From Metridium senile (Eukaryota > Cnidaria > Anthozoa > Actiniaria > Metridiidae), in NCBI GenBank assembly GCA_949775045.1, contig CATKSA010000071.1, forward strand, positions 1 through 64,000: DNA of 64,000 nt. Direction: 5' to 3'. The translations under genes were made by a program, and so were the position numbers. Positions 1-15,000 of this stretch are shown here, in pieces. A model generated the notes under the pieces. The model did not search any database. It was given only the letters and a program-made list of their open reading frames with translations, and was not told the origin of the DNA. Positions within the stretch are counted from its first letter, which is position 1, and each line of letters starts with the position of its first letter.

Positions 1-3000
1 GTGTTGAATCATTGCAGGTAATGAATGAATTATATTATACTGTAGACCTGCAGGTCTGTTTAGTAATGATTATGATGTCAAAGTTTCTCTATGTATAGTG
101 CAGTCTGTATGGTTTGTTTTTTTCTGTTTGAACTAGCTGTGGGGAATTGGAAAACAGAGCGATCTGTGATCAATTGGCCCTAGTTAATCAATTGACTAAA
201 TGCTAAAATGGACTGTTTCAGAATGTTTTAAACTCTCACGTCTGGGGCTGTGCACAGGACTTCAGCGTGCAATTGCGGCCTTGCCTTGGAGGTGTGGGCC
301 ATTAGAACTGCTTGCAGTGGCAGTGTTTGACAGCTTGGATTTTAACTTTGCTTAAATTGCTTTTCAGCGTCAATTGGTGTTCACGACAGTACAGTGCAGT
401 TGCAGTACGACGTGTTGAATCATTGCAGGTAATGAATGAATTATATTATACTGTAGACCTGCAGGTCTGTTTAGTAATGATTATGATGTCAAAGTTTCTC
501 TATGTATAGTGCAGTCTGTATGGTTTGTTTTTTTCTGTTTGAACTAGCTGTGGGGAATTGGAAAACAGAGCGATCTGTGATCAATTGGCCCTAGTTAATC
601 AATTGACTAAATGCTAAAATGGACTGTTTCAGAATGTTTTAAACTCTCACGTCTGGGGCTGTGCACAGGACTTCAGCGTGCAATTGCGGCCTTGCCTTGG
701 AGGTGTGGGCCATTAGAACTGCTTGCAGTGGCAGTGTTTGACAGCTTGGATTTTAACTTTGCTTAAATTGCTTTTCAGCGTCAATTGGTGTTCACGACAG
801 TACAGTGCAGTTGCATGCCGTACGACGTGTTGAATCATTGCAGGTAATGAATGAATTATATTATACTGTAGACCTGCAGGTCTGTTTAGTAATGATTATG
901 ATGTCAAAGTTTCTCTATGTATAGTGCAGTCTGTATGGTTTGTTTTTTTCTGTTTGAACTAGCTGTGGGGAATTGGAAAACAGAGCGATCTGTGATCAAT
1001 TGGCCCTAGTTAATCAATTGACTAAATGCTAAAATGGACTGTTTCAGAATGTTTTAAACTCTCACGTCTGGGGCTGTGCACAGGACTTCAGCGTGCAATT
1101 GCGGCCTTGCCTTGGAGGTGTGGGCCATTAGAACTGCTTGCAGTGGCAGTGTTTGACAGCTTGGATTTTAACTTTGCTTAAATTGCTTTTCAGCGTCAAT
1201 TGGTGTTCACGACAGTACAGTGCAGTTGCATGCCGTACGACGTGTTGAATCATTGCAGGTAATGAATGAATTATATTATACTGTAGACCTGCAGGTCTGT
1301 TTAGTAATGATTATGATGTCAAAGTTTCTCTATGTATAGTGCAGTCTGTATGGTTTGTTTTTTTCTGTTTGAACTAGCTGTGGGGAATTGGAAAACAGAG
1401 CGATCTGTGATCAATTGGCCCTAGTTAATCAATTGACTAAATGCTAAAATGGACTGTTTCAGAATGTTTTAAACTCTCACGTCTGGGGCTGTGCACAGGA
1501 CTTCAGCGTGCAATTGCGGCCTTGCCTTGGAGGTGTGGGCCATTAGAACTGCTTGCAGTGGCAGTGTTTGACAGCTTGGATTTTAACTTTGCTTAAATTG
1601 CTTTTCAGCGTCAATTGGTGTTCACGACAGTACAGTGCAGTTGCATGCCGTACGACGTGTTGAATCATTGCAGGTAATGAATGAATTATATTATACTGTA
1701 GACCTGCAGGTCTGTTTAGTAATGATTATGATGTCAAAGTTTCTCTATGTATAGTGCAGTCTGTATGGTTTGTTTTTTTCTGTTTGAACTAGCTGTGGGG
1801 AATTGGAAAACAGAGCGATCTGTGATCAATTGGCCCTAGTTAATCAATTGACTAAATGCTAAAATGGACTGTTTCAGAATGTTTTAAACTCTCACGTCTG
1901 GGGCTGTGCACAGGACTTCAGCGTGCAATTGCGGCCTTGCCTTGGAGGTGTGGGCCATTAGAACTGCTTGCAGTGGCAGTGTTTGACAGCTTGGATTTTA
2001 ACTTTGCTTAAATTGCTTTTCAGCGTCAATTGGTGTTCACGACAGTACAGTGCAGTTGCATGCCGTACGACGTGTTGAATCATTGCAGGTAATGAATGAA
2101 TTATATTATACTGTAGACCTGCAGGTCTGTTTAGTAATGATTATGATGTCAAAGTTTCTCTATGTATAGTGCAGTCTGTATGGTTTGTTTTTTTCTGTTT
2201 GAACTAGCTGTGGGGAATTGGAAAACAGAGCGATCTGTGATCAATTGGCCCTAGTTAATCAATTGACTAAATGCTAAAATGGACTGTTTCAGAATGTTTT
2301 AAACTCTCACGTCTGGGGCTGTGCACAGGACTTCAGCGTGCAATTGCGGCCTTGCCTTGGAGGTGTGGGCCATTAGAACTGCTTGCAGTGGCAGTGTTTG
2401 ACAGCTTGGATTTTAACTTTGCTTAAATTGCTTTTCAGCGTCAATTGGTGTTCACGACAGTACAGTGCAGTTGCATGCCGTACGACGTGTTGAATCATTG
2501 CAGGTAATGAATGAATTATATTATACTGTAGACCTGCAGGTCTGTTTAGTAATGATTATGATGTCAAAGTTTCTCTATGTATAGTGCAGTCTGTATGGTT
2601 TGTTTTTTTCTGTTTGAACTAGCTGTGGGGAATTGGAAAACAGAGCGATCTGTGATCAATTGGCCCTAGTTAATCAATTGACTAAATGCTAAAATGGACT
2701 GTTTCAGAATGTTTTAAACTCTCACGTCTGGGGCTGTGCACAGGACTTCAGCGTGCAATTGCGGCCTTGCCTTGGAGGTGTGGGCCATTAGAACTGCTTG
2801 CAGTGGCAGTGTTTGACAGCTTGGATTTTAACTTTGCTTAAATTGCTTTTCAGCGTCAATTGGTGTTCACGACAGTACAGTGCAGTTGCATGCCGTACGA
2901 CGTGTTGAATCATTGCAGGTAATGAATGAATTATATTATACTGTAGACCTGCAGGTCTGTTTAGTAATGATTATGATGTCAAAGTTTCTCTATGTATAGT

Positions 3001-6000
3001 GCAGTCTGTATGGTTTGTTTTTTCTGTTTGAACTAGCTGTGGGGAATTGGAAAACAGAGCGATCTGTGATCAATTGGCCCTAGTTAATCAATTGACTAAA
3101 TGCTAAAATGGACTGTTTCAGAATGTTTTAAACTCTCACGTCTGGGGCTGTGCACAGGACTTCAGCGTGCAATTGCGGCCTTGCCTTGGAGGTGTGGGCC
3201 ATTAGAACTGCTTGCAGTGGCAGTGTTTGACAGCTTGGATTTTAACTTTGCTTAAATTGCTTTTCAGCGTCAATTGGTGTTCACGACAGTACAGTGCAGT
3301 TGCATGCCGTACGACGTGTTGAATCATTGCAGGTAATGAATGAATTATATTATACTGTAGACCTGCAGGTCTGTTTAGTAATGATTATGATGTCAAAGTT
3401 TCTCTATGTATAGTGCAGTCTGTATGGTTTGTTTTTTTCTGTTTGAACTAGCTGTGGGGAATTGGAAAACAGAGCGATCTGTGATCAATTGGCCCTAGTT
3501 AATCAATTGACTAAATGCTAAAATGGACTGTTTCAGAATGTTTTAAACTCTCACGTCTGGGGCTGTGCACAGGACTTCAGCGTGCAATTGCGGCCTTGCC
3601 TTGGAGGTGTGGGCCATTAGAACTGCTTGCAGTGGCAGTGTTTGACAGCTTGGATTTTAACTTTGCTTAAATTGCTTTTCAGCGTCAATTGGTGTTCACG
3701 ACAGTACAGTGCAGTTGCATGCCGTACGACGTGTTGAATCATTGCAGGTAATGAATGAATTATATTATACTGTAGACCTGCAGGTCTGTTTAGTAATGAT
3801 TATGATGTCAAAGTTTCTCTATGTATAGTGCAGTCTGTATGGTTTGTTTTTTCTGTTTGAACTAGCTGTGGGGAATTGGAAAACAGAGCGATCTGTGATC
3901 AATTGGCCCTAGTTAATCAATTGACTAAATGCTAAAATGGACTGTTTCAGAATGTTTTAAACTCTCACGTCTGGGGCTGTGCACAGGACTTCAGCGTGCA
4001 ATTGCGGCCTTGCCTTGGAGGTGTGGGCCATTAGAACTGCTTGCAGTGGCAGTGTTTGACAGCTTGGATTTTAACTTTGCTTAAATTGCTTTTCAGCGTC
4101 AATTGGTGTTCACGACAGTACAGTGCAGTTGCATGCCGTACGACGTGTTGAATCATTGCAGGTAATGAATGAATTATATTATACTGTAGACCTGCAGGTC
4201 TGTTTAGTAATGATTATGATGTCAAAGTTTCTCTATGTATAGTGCAGTCTGTATGGTTTGTTTTTTCTGTTTGAACTAGCTGTGGGGAATTGGAAAACAG
4301 AGCGATCTGTGATCAATTGGCCCTAGTTAATCAATTGACTAAATGCTAAAATGGACTGTTTCAGAATGTTTTAAACTCTCACGTCTGGGGCTGTGCACAG
4401 GACTTCAGCGTGCAATTGCGGCCTTGCCTTGGAGGTGTGGGCCATTAGAACTGCTTGCAGTGGCAGTGTTTGACAGCTTGGATTTTAACTTTGCTTAAAT
4501 TGCTTTTCAGCGTCAATTGGTGTTCACGACAGTACAGTGCAGTTGCATGCCGTACGACGTGTTGAATCATTGCAGGTAATGAATGAATTATATTATACTG
4601 TAGACCTGCAGGTCTGTTTAGTAATGATTATGATGTCAAAGTTTCTCTATGTATAGTGCAGTCTGTATGGTTTGTTTTTTTCTGTTTGAACTAGCTGTGG
4701 GGAATTGGAAAACAGAGCGATCTGTGATCAATTGGCCCTAGTTAATCAATTGACTAAATGCTAAAATGGACTGTTTCAGAATGTTTTAAACTCTCACGTC
4801 TGGGGCTGTGCACAGGACTTCAGCGTGCAATTGCGGCCTTGCCTTGGAGGTGTGGGCCATTAGAACTGCTTGCAGTGGCAGTGTTTGACAGCTTGGATTT
4901 TAACTTTGCTTAAATTGCTTTTCAGCGTCAATTGGTGTTCACGACAGTACAGTGCAGTTGCATGCCGTACGACGTGTTGAATCATTGCAGGTAATGAATG
5001 AATTATATTATACTGTAGACCTGCAGGTCTGTTTAGTAATGATTATGATGTCAAAGTTTCTCTATGTATAGTGCAGAGTCTGTATGGTTTGTTTTTTCTG
5101 TTTGAACTAGCTGTGGGGAATTGGAAAACAGAGCGATCTGTGATCAATTGGCCCTAGTTAATCAATTGACTAAATGCTAAAATGGACTGTTTCAGAATGT
5201 TTTAAACTCTCACGTCTGGGGGCTGTGCACAGGACTTCAGCGTGCAATTGCGGCCTTGCCTTGGAGGTGTGGGCCATTAGAACTGCTTGCAGTGGCAGTG
5301 TTTGACAGCTTGGATTTTAACTTTGCTTAAATTGCTTTTCAGCGTCAATGGTGTTCACGACAGTACAGTGCAGTTGCATGCCGTACGACGTGTTGAATCA
5401 TTGCAGGTAATGAATGAATTATATTATACTGTAGACCTGCAGGTCTGTTTAGTAATGATTATGATGTCAAAGTTTCTCTATGTATAGTGCAGTCTGTATG
5501 GTTTGTTTTTTCTGTTTGAACTAGCTGTGGGGAATTGGAAAACAGAGCGATCTGTGATCATTGGCCCTAGTTAATCAATTGACTAAATGCTAAAATGGAC
5601 TGTTTCAGAATGTTTTAAACTCTCACGTCTGGGGCTGTGCACAGGACTTCAGCGTGCAATTGCGGCCTTGCCTTGGAGGTGTGGGCCATTAGAACTGCTT
5701 GCAGTGGCAGTGTTTGACAGCTTGGATTTTAACTTTGCTTAAATTGCTTTTCAGCGTCAATTGGTGTTCACGACAGTACAGTGCAGTTGCATGCCGTACG
5801 ACGTGTTGAATCATTGCAGGTAATGAATGAATTATATTATACTGTAGACCTGCAGGTCTGTTTAGTAATGATTATGATGTCAAAGTTTCTCTATGTATAG
5901 TGCAGTCTGTATGGTTTGTTTTTTTCTGTTTGAACTAGCTGTGGGGAATTGGAAAACAGAGCGATCTGTGATCAATTGGCCCTAGTTAATCAATTGACTA

Positions 6001-9000
6001 AATGCTAAACTGGACTGTTTCAGAATGTTTTAAACTCTCACGTCTGGGGCTGTGCACAGGACTTCAGCGTGCAATTGCGGCCTTGCCTTGGAGGTGTGGG
6101 CCATTAGAACTGCTTGCAGTGGCAGTGTTTGACAGCTTGGATTTTAACTTTGCTTAAATTGCTTTTCAGCGTCAATTGGTGTTCACGACAGTACAGTGCA
6201 GTTGCATGCCGTACGACGTGTTGAATCATTGCAGGTAATGAATGAATTATATTATACTGTAGACCTGCAGGTCTGTTTAGTAATGATTATGATGTCAAAG
6301 TTTCTCTATGTATAGTGCAGTCTGTATGGTTTGTTTTTTCTGTTTGAACTAGCTGTGGGGAATTGGAAAACAGAGCGATCTGTGATCAATTGGCCCTAGT
6401 TAATCAATTGACTAAATGCTAAAATGGACTGTTTCAGAATGTTTTAAACTCTCACGTCTGGGGCTGTGCACAGGACTTCAGCGTGCAATTGCGGCCTTGC
6501 CTTGGAGGTGTGGGCCATTAGAACTGCTTGCAGTGGCAGTGTTTGACAGCTTGGATTTTAACTTTGCTTAAATTGCTTTTCAGCGTCAATTGGTGTTCAC
6601 GACAGTACAGTGCAGTTGCATGCCGTACGACGTGTTGAATCATTGCAGGTAATGAATGAATTATATTATACTGTAGACCTGCAGGTCTGTTTAGTAATGA
6701 TTATGATGTCAAGTTTTCTCTATGTATAGTGCAGTCTGTATGGTTTGTTTTTTCTGTTTGAACTAGCTGTGGGGAATTGGAAAACAGAGCGATCTGTGAT
6801 CAATTGGCCCTAGTTAATCAATTGACTAAATGCTAAAATGGACTGTTTCAGAATGTTTTAAACTCTCACGTCTGGGGCTGTGCACAGGACTTCAGCGTGC
6901 AATTGCGGCCTTGCCTTGGAGGTGTGGGCCATTAGAACTGCTTGCAGTGGCAGTGTTTGACAGCTTGGATTTTAACTTTGCTTAAATTGCTTTTCAGCGT
7001 CAATTGGTGTTCACGACAGTACAGTGCAGTTGCATGCCGTACGACGTGTTGAATCATTGCAGGTAATGAATGAATTATATTATACTGTAGACCTGCAGGT
7101 CTGTTTAGTAATGATTATGATGTCAAAGTTTCTCTATGTATAGTGCAGTCTGTATGGTTTGTTTTTTCTGTTTGAACTAGCTGTGGGGAATTGGAAAACA
7201 GAGCGATCTGTGATCAATTGGCCCTAGTTAATCAATTGACTAAATGCTAAAATGGACTGTTTCAGAATGTTTTAAACTCTCACGTCTGGGGCTGTGCACA
7301 GGACTTCAGCGTGCAATTGCGGCCTTGCCTTGGAGGTGTGGGCCATTAGAACTGCTTGCAGTGGCAGTGTTTGACAGCTTGGATTTTAACTTTGCTTAAA
7401 TTGCTTTTCAGCGTCAATTGGTGTTCACGACAGTACAGTGCAGTTGCATGCCGACGACGTGTTGAATCATTGCAGGTAATGAATGAATTATATTATACTG
7501 TAGACCTGCAGGTCTGTTTAGTAATGATTATGATGTCAAAGTTTCTCTATGTATAGTGCAGTCTGTATGGTTGTTTTTTTCTGTTTGAACTAGCTGTGGG
7601 GAATTGGAAAACAGAGCGATCTGTGATCAATTGGCCCTAGTTAATCAATTGACTAAATGCTAAACTGGACTGTTTCAGAATGTTTTAAACTCTCACGTCT
7701 GGGGCTGTGCACAGGACTTCAGCGTGCAATTGCGGCCTTGCCTTGGAGGTGTGGGCCATTAGAACTGCTTGCAGTGGCAGTGTTTGACAGCTTGGATTTT
7801 AACTTTGCTTAAATTGCTTTTCAGCGTCAATTGGTGTTCACGACAGTACAGTGCAGTTGCATGCCGTACGACGTGTTGAATCATTGCAGGTAATGAATGA
7901 ATTATATTATACTGTAGACCTGCAGGTCTGTTTAGTAATGATTATGATGTCAAAGTTTCTCTATGTATAGTGCAGTCTGTATGGTTTGTTTTTTCTGTTT
8001 GAACTAGCTGTGGGGAATTGGAAAACAGAGCGATCTGTGATCAATTGGCCCTAGTTAATCAATTGACTAAATGCTAAAATGGACTGTTTCAGAATGTTTT
8101 AAACTCTCACGTCTGGGGCTGTGCACAGGACTTCAGCGTGCAATTGCGGCCTTGCCTTGGAGGTGTGGGCCATTAGAACTGCTTGCAGTGGCAGTGTTTG
8201 ACAGCTTGGATTTTAACTTTGCTTAAATTGCTTTTCAGCGTCAATTGGTGTTCACGACAGTACAGTGCAGTTGCATGCCGTACGACGTGTTGAATCATTG
8301 CAGGTAATGAATGAATTATATTATACTGTAGACCTGCAGGTCTGTTTAGTAATGATTATGATGTCAAAGTTTCTCTATGTATAGTGCAGTCTGTATGGTT
8401 TGTTTTTTCTGTTTGAACTAGCTGTGGGGAATTGGAAAACAGAGCGATCTGTGATCAATTGGCCCTAGTTAATCAATTGACTAAATGCTAAAATGGACTG
8501 TTTCAGAATGTTTTAAACTCTCACGTCTGGGGCTGTGCACAGGACTTCAGCGTGCAATTGCGGCCTTGCCTTGGAGGTGTGGGCCATTAGAACTGCTTGC
8601 AGTGGCAGTGTTTGACAGCTTGGATTTTAACTTTGCTTAAATTGCTTTTCAGCGTCAATTGGTGTTCACGACAGTACAGTGCAGTTGCATGCCGTACGAC
8701 GTGTTGAATCATTGCAGGTAATGAATGAATTATATTATACTGTAGACCTGCAGGTCTGTTTAGTAATGATTATGATGTCAAAGTTTCTCTATGTATAGTG
8801 CAGTCTGTATGGTTTGTTTTTTTCTGTTTGAACTAGCTGTGGGGAATTGGAAAACAGAGCGATCTGTGATCAATTGGCCCTAGTTAATCAATTGACTAAA
8901 TGCTAAAATGGACTGTTTCAGAATGTTTTAAACTCTCACGTCTGGGGCTGTGCACAGGACTTCAGCGTGCAATTGCGGCCTTGCCTTGGAGGTGTGGGCC

Positions 9001-12000
9001 ATTAGAACTGCTTGCAGTGGCAGTGTTTGACAGCTTGGATTTTAACTTTGCTTAAATTGCTTTTCAGCGTCAATTGGTGTTCACGACAGTACAGTGCAGT
9101 TGCATGCCGTACGACGTGTTGAATCATTGCAGGTAATGAATGAATTATATTATACTGTAGACCTGCAGGTCTGTTTAGTAATGATTATGATGTCAAAGTT
9201 TCTCTATGTATAGTGCAGTCTGTATGGTTTGTTTTTTCTGTTTGAACTAGCTGTGGGGAATTGGAAAACAGAGCGATCTGTGATCAATTGGCCCTAGTTA
9301 ATCAATTGACTAAATGCTAAACTGGACTGTTTCAGAATGTTTTAAACTCTCACGTCTGGGGCTGTGCACAGGACTTCAGCGTGCAATTGCGGCCTTGCCT
9401 TGGAGGTGTGGGCCATTAGAACTGCTTGCAGTGGCAGTGTTTGACAGCTTGGATTTTAACTTTGCTTAAATTGCTTTTCAGCGTCAATTGGTGTTCACGA
9501 CAGTACAGTGCAGTTGCATGCCGTACGACGTGTTGAATCATTGCAGGTAATGAATGAATTATATTATACTGTAGACCTGCAGGTCTGTTTAGTAATGATT
9601 ATGATGTCAAAGTTTCTCTATGTATAGTGCAGTCTGTATGGTTTGTTTTTTTCTGTTTGAACTAGCTGTGGGGAATTGGAAAACAGAGCGATCTGTGATC
9701 AATTGGCCCTAGTTAATCAATTGACTAAATGCTAAAATGGACTGTTTCAGAATGTTTTAAACTCTCACGTCTGGGGCTGTGCACAGGACTTCAGCGTGCA
9801 ATTGCGGCCTTGCCTTGGAGGTGTGGGCCATTAGAACTGCTTGCAGTGGCAGTGTTTGACAGCTTGGATTTTAACTTTGCTTAAATTGCTTTTCAGCGTC
9901 AATTGGTGTTCACGACAGTACAGTGCAGTTGCATGCCGTACGACGTGTTGAATCATTGCAGGTAATGAATGAATTATATTATACTGTAGACCTGCAGGTC
10001 TGTTTAGTAATGATTATGATGTCAAAGTTTCTCTATGTATAGTGCAGTCTGTATGGTTTGTTTTTTCTGTTTGAACTAGCTGTGGGGAATTGGAAAACAG
10101 AGCGATCTGTGATCAATTGGCCCTAGTTAATCAATTGACTAAATGCTAAAATGGACTGTTTCAGAATGTTTTAAACTCTCACGTCTGGGGCTGTGCACAG
10201 GACTTCAGCGTGCAATTGCGGCCTTGCCTTGGAGGTGTGGGCCATTAGAACTGCTTGCAGTGGCAGTGTTTGACAGCTTGGATTTTAACTTTGCTTAAAT
10301 TGCTTTTCAGCGTCAATTGGTGTTCACGACAGTACAGTGCAGTTGCATGCCGTACGACGTGTTGAATCATTGCAGGTAATGAATGAATTATATTATACTG
10401 TAGACCTGCAGGTCTGTTTAGTAATGATTATGATGTCAAAGTTTCTCTATGTATAGTGCAGTCTGTATGGTTTGTTTTTTTCTGTTTGAACTAGCTGTGG
10501 GGAATTGGAAAACAGAGCGATCTGTGATCAATTGGCCCTAGTTAATCAATTGACTAAATGCTAAAATGGACTGTTTCAGAATGTTTTAAACTCTCACGTC
10601 TGGGGCTGTGCACAGGACTTCAGCGTGCAATTGCGGCCTTGCCTTGGAGGTGTGGGCCATTAGAACTGCTTGCAGTGGCAGTGTTTGACAGCTTGGATTT
10701 TAACTTTGCTTAAATTGCTTTTCAGCGTCAATTGGTGTTCACGACAGTACAGTGCAGTTGCATGCCGTACGACGTGTTGAATCATTGCAGGTAATGAATG
10801 AATTATATTATACTGTAGACCTGCAGGTCTGTTTAGTAATGATTATGATGTCAAAGTTTCTCTATGTATAGTGCAGTCTGTATGGTTTGTTTTTTTCTGT
10901 TTGAACTAGCTGTGGGGAATTGGAAAACAGAGCGATCTGTGATCAATTGGCCCTAGTTAATCAATTGACTAAATGCTAAAATGGACTGTTTCAGAATGTT
11001 TTAAACTCTCACGTCTGGGGCTGTGCACAGGACTTCAGCGTGCAATTGCGGCCTTGCCTTGGAGGTGTGGGCCATTAGAACTGCTTGCAGTGGCAGTGTT
11101 TGACAGCTTGGATTTTAACTTTGCTTAAATTGCTTTTCAGCGTCAATTGGTGTTCACGACAGTACAGTGCAGTTGCATGCCGTACGACGTGTTGAATCAT
11201 TGCAGGTAATGAATGAATTATATTATACTGTAGACCTGCAGGTCTGTTTAGTAATGATTATGATGTCAAAGTTTCTCTATGTATAGTGCAGTCTGTATGG
11301 TTTGTTTTTTTCTGTTTGAACTAGCTGTGGGGAATTGGAAAACAGAGCGATCTGTGATCAATTGGCCCTAGTTAATCAATTGACTAAATGCTAAACTGGA
11401 CTGTTTCAGAATGTTTTAAACTCTCACGTCTGGGGCTGTGCACAGGACTTCAGCGTGCAATTGCGGCCTTGCCTTGGAGGTGTGGGCCATTAGAACTGCT
11501 TGCAGTGGCAGTGTTTGACAGCTTGGATTTTAACTTTGCTTAAATTGCTTTTCAGCGTCAATTGGTGTTCACGACAGTACAGTGCAGTTGCATGCCGTAC
11601 GACGTGTTGAATCATTGCAGGTAATGAATGAATTATATTATACTGTAGACCTGCAGGTCTGTTTAGTAATGATTATGATGTCAAAGTTTCTCTATGTATA
11701 GTGCAGTCTGTATGGTTTGTTTTTTTCTGTTTGAACTAGCTGTGGGGAATTGGAAAACAGAGCGATCTGTGATCAATTGGCCCTAGTTAATCAATTGACT
11801 AAATGCTAAAATGGACTGTTTCAGAATGTTTTAAACTCTCACGTCTGGGGCTGTGCACAGGACTTCAGCGTGCAATTGCGGCCTTGCCTTGGAGGTGTGG
11901 GCCATTAGAACTGCTTGCAGTGGCAGTGTTTGACAGCTTGGATTTTAACTTTGCTTAAATTGCTTTTCAGCGTCAATTGGTGTTCACGACAGTACAGTGC

Positions 12001-15000
12001 AGTTGCATGCCGTACGACGTGTTGAATCATTGCAGGTAATGAATGAATTATATTATACTGTAGACCTGCAGGTCTGTTTAGTAATGATTATGATGTCAAA
12101 GTTTCTCTATGTATAGTGCAGTCTGTATGGTTTGTTTTTTCTGTTTGAACTAGCTGTGGGGAATTGGAAAACAGAGCGATCTGTGATCAATTGGCCCTAG
12201 TTAATCAATTGACTAAATGCTAAAATGACTGTTTCAGAATGTTTTAAACTCTCACGTCTGGGGCTGTGCACAGGACTTCAGCGTGCAATTGCGGCCTTGC
12301 CTTGGAGGTGTGGGCCATTAGAACTGCTTGCAGTGGCAGTGTTTGACAGCTTGGATTTTAACTTTGCTTAAATTGCTTTTCAGCGTCAATTGGTGTTCAC
12401 GACAGTACAGTGCAGTTGCATGCCGTACGACGTGTTGAATCATTGCAGGTAATGAATGAATTATATTATACTGTAGACCTGCAGGTCTGTTTAGTAATGA
12501 TTATGATGTCAAAGTTTCTCTATGTATAGTGCAGTCTGTATGGTTTGTTTTTTCTGTTTGAACTAGCTGTGGGGAATTGGAAAACAGAGCGATCTGTGAT
12601 CAATTGGCCCTAGTTAATCAATTGACTAAATGCTAAAATGGACTGTTTCAGAATGTTTTAAACTCTCACGTCTGGGGCTGTGCACAGGACTTCAGCGTGC
12701 AATTGCGGCCTTGCCTTGGAGGTGTGGGCCATTAGAACTGCTTGCAGTGGCAGTGTTTGACAGCTTGGATTTTAACTTTGCTTAAATTGCTTTTCAGCGT
12801 CAATTGGTGTTCACGACAGTACAGTGCAGTTGCATGCCGTACGACGTGTTGAATCATTGCAGGTAATGAATGAATTATATTATACTGTAGACCTGCAGGT
12901 CTGTTTAGTAATGATTATGATGTCAAAGTTTCTCTATGTATAGTGCAGTCTGTATGGTTTGTTTTTTTCTGTTTGAACTAGCTGTGGGGAATTGGAAAAC
13001 AGAGCGATCTGTGATCAATTGGCCCTAGTTAATCAATTGACTAAATGCTAAACTGGACTGTTTCAGAATGTTTTAAACTCTCACGTCTGGGGCTGTGCAC
13101 AGGACTTCAGCGTGCAATTGCGGCCTTGCCTTGGAGGTGTGGGCCATTAGAACTGCTTGCAGTGGCAGTGTTTGACAGCTTGGATTTTAACTTTGCTTAA
13201 ATTGCTTTTCAGCGTCAATTGGTGTTCACGACAGTACAGTGCAGTTGCATGCCGTACGACGTGTTGAATCATTGCAGGTAATGAATGAATTATATTATAC
13301 TGTAGACCTGCAGGTCTGTTTAGTAATGATTATGATGTCAAAGTTTCTCTATGTATAGTGCAGTCTGTATGGTTTGTTTTTTTCTGTTTGAACTAGCTGT
13401 GGGGAATTGGAAAACAGAGCGATCTGTGATCAATTGGCCCTAGTTAATCAATTGACTAAATGCTAAAATGGACTGTTTCAGAATGTTTTAAACTCTCACG
13501 TCTGGGGCTGTGCACAGGACTTCAGCGTGCAATTGCGGCCTTGCCTTGGAGGTGTGGGCCATTAGAACTGCTTGCAGTGGCAGTGTTTGACAGCTTGGAT
13601 TTTAACTTTGCTTAAATTGCTTTTCAGCGTCAATTGGTGTTCACGACAGTACAGTGCAGTTGCATGCCGTACGACGTGTTGAATCATTGCAGGTAATGAA
13701 TGAATTATATTATACTGTAGACCTGCAGGTCTGTTTAGTAATGATTATGATGTCAAAGTTTCTCTATGTATAGTGCAGTCTGTATGGTTTGTTTTTTCTG
13801 TTTGAACTAGCTGTGGGGAATTGGAAAACAGAGCGATCTGTGATCAATTGGCCCTAGTTAATCAATTGACTAAATGCTAAAATGGACTGTTTCAGAATGT
13901 TTTAAACTCTCACGTCTGGGGCTGTGCACAGGACTTCAGCGTGCAATTGCGGCCTTGCCTTGGAGGTGTGGGCCATTAGAACTGCTTGCAGTGGCAGTGT
14001 TTGACAGCTTGGATTTTAACTTTGCTTAAATTGCTTTTCAGCGTCAATTGGTGTTCACGACAGTACAGTGCAGTTGCATGCCGTACGACGTGTTGAATCA
14101 TTGCAGGTAATGAATGAATTATATTATACTGTAGACCTGCAGGTCTGTTTAGTAATGATTATGATGTCAAAGTTTCTCTATGTATAGTGCAGTCTGTATG
14201 GTTTGTTTTTTTCTGTTTGAACTAGCTGTGGGGAATTGGAAAACAGAGCGATCTGTGATCAATTGGCCCTAGTTAATCAATTGACTAAATGCTAAAATGG
14301 ACTGTTTCAGAATGTTTTAAACTCTCACGTCTGGGGCTGTGCACAGGACTTCAGCGTGCAATTGCGGCCTTGCCTTGGAGGTGTGGGCCATTAGAACTGC
14401 TTGCAGTGGCAGTGTTTGACAGCTTGGATTTTAACTTTGCTTAAATTGCTTTTCAGCGTCAATTGGTGTTCACGACAGTACAGTGCAGTTGCATGCCGTA
14501 CGACGTGTTGAATCATTGCAGGTAATGAATGAATTATATTATACTGTAGACCTGCAGGTCTGTTTAGTAATGATTATGATGTCAAAGTTTCTCTATGTAT
14601 AGTGCAGTCTGTATGGTTTGTTTTTTTCTGTTTGAACTAGCTGTGGGGAATTGGAAAACAGAGCGATCTGTGATCAATTGGCCCTAGTTAATCAATTGAC
14701 TAAATGCTAAACTGGACTGTTTCAGAATGTTTTAAACTCTCACGTCTGGGGCTGTGCACAGGACTTCAGCGTGCAATTGCGGCCTTGCCTTGGAGGTGTG
14801 GGCCATTAGAACTGCTTGCAGTGGCAGTGTTTGACAGCTTGGATTTTAACTTTGCTTAAATTGCTTTTCAGCGTCAATTGGTGTTCACGACAGTACAGTG
14901 CAGTTGCATGCCGTACGACGTGTTGAATCATTGCAGGTAATGAATGAATTATATTATACTGTAGACCTGCAGGTCTGTTTAGTAATGATTATGATGTCAA

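Noticed and set aside
312..509. 65-66 aa ORFs in the satellite (also 5287-5487 and 7356-7556)
   Set aside because: They appear only where an indel shifts the frame, and they read across the splice-like borders. They are not conserved among monomers.
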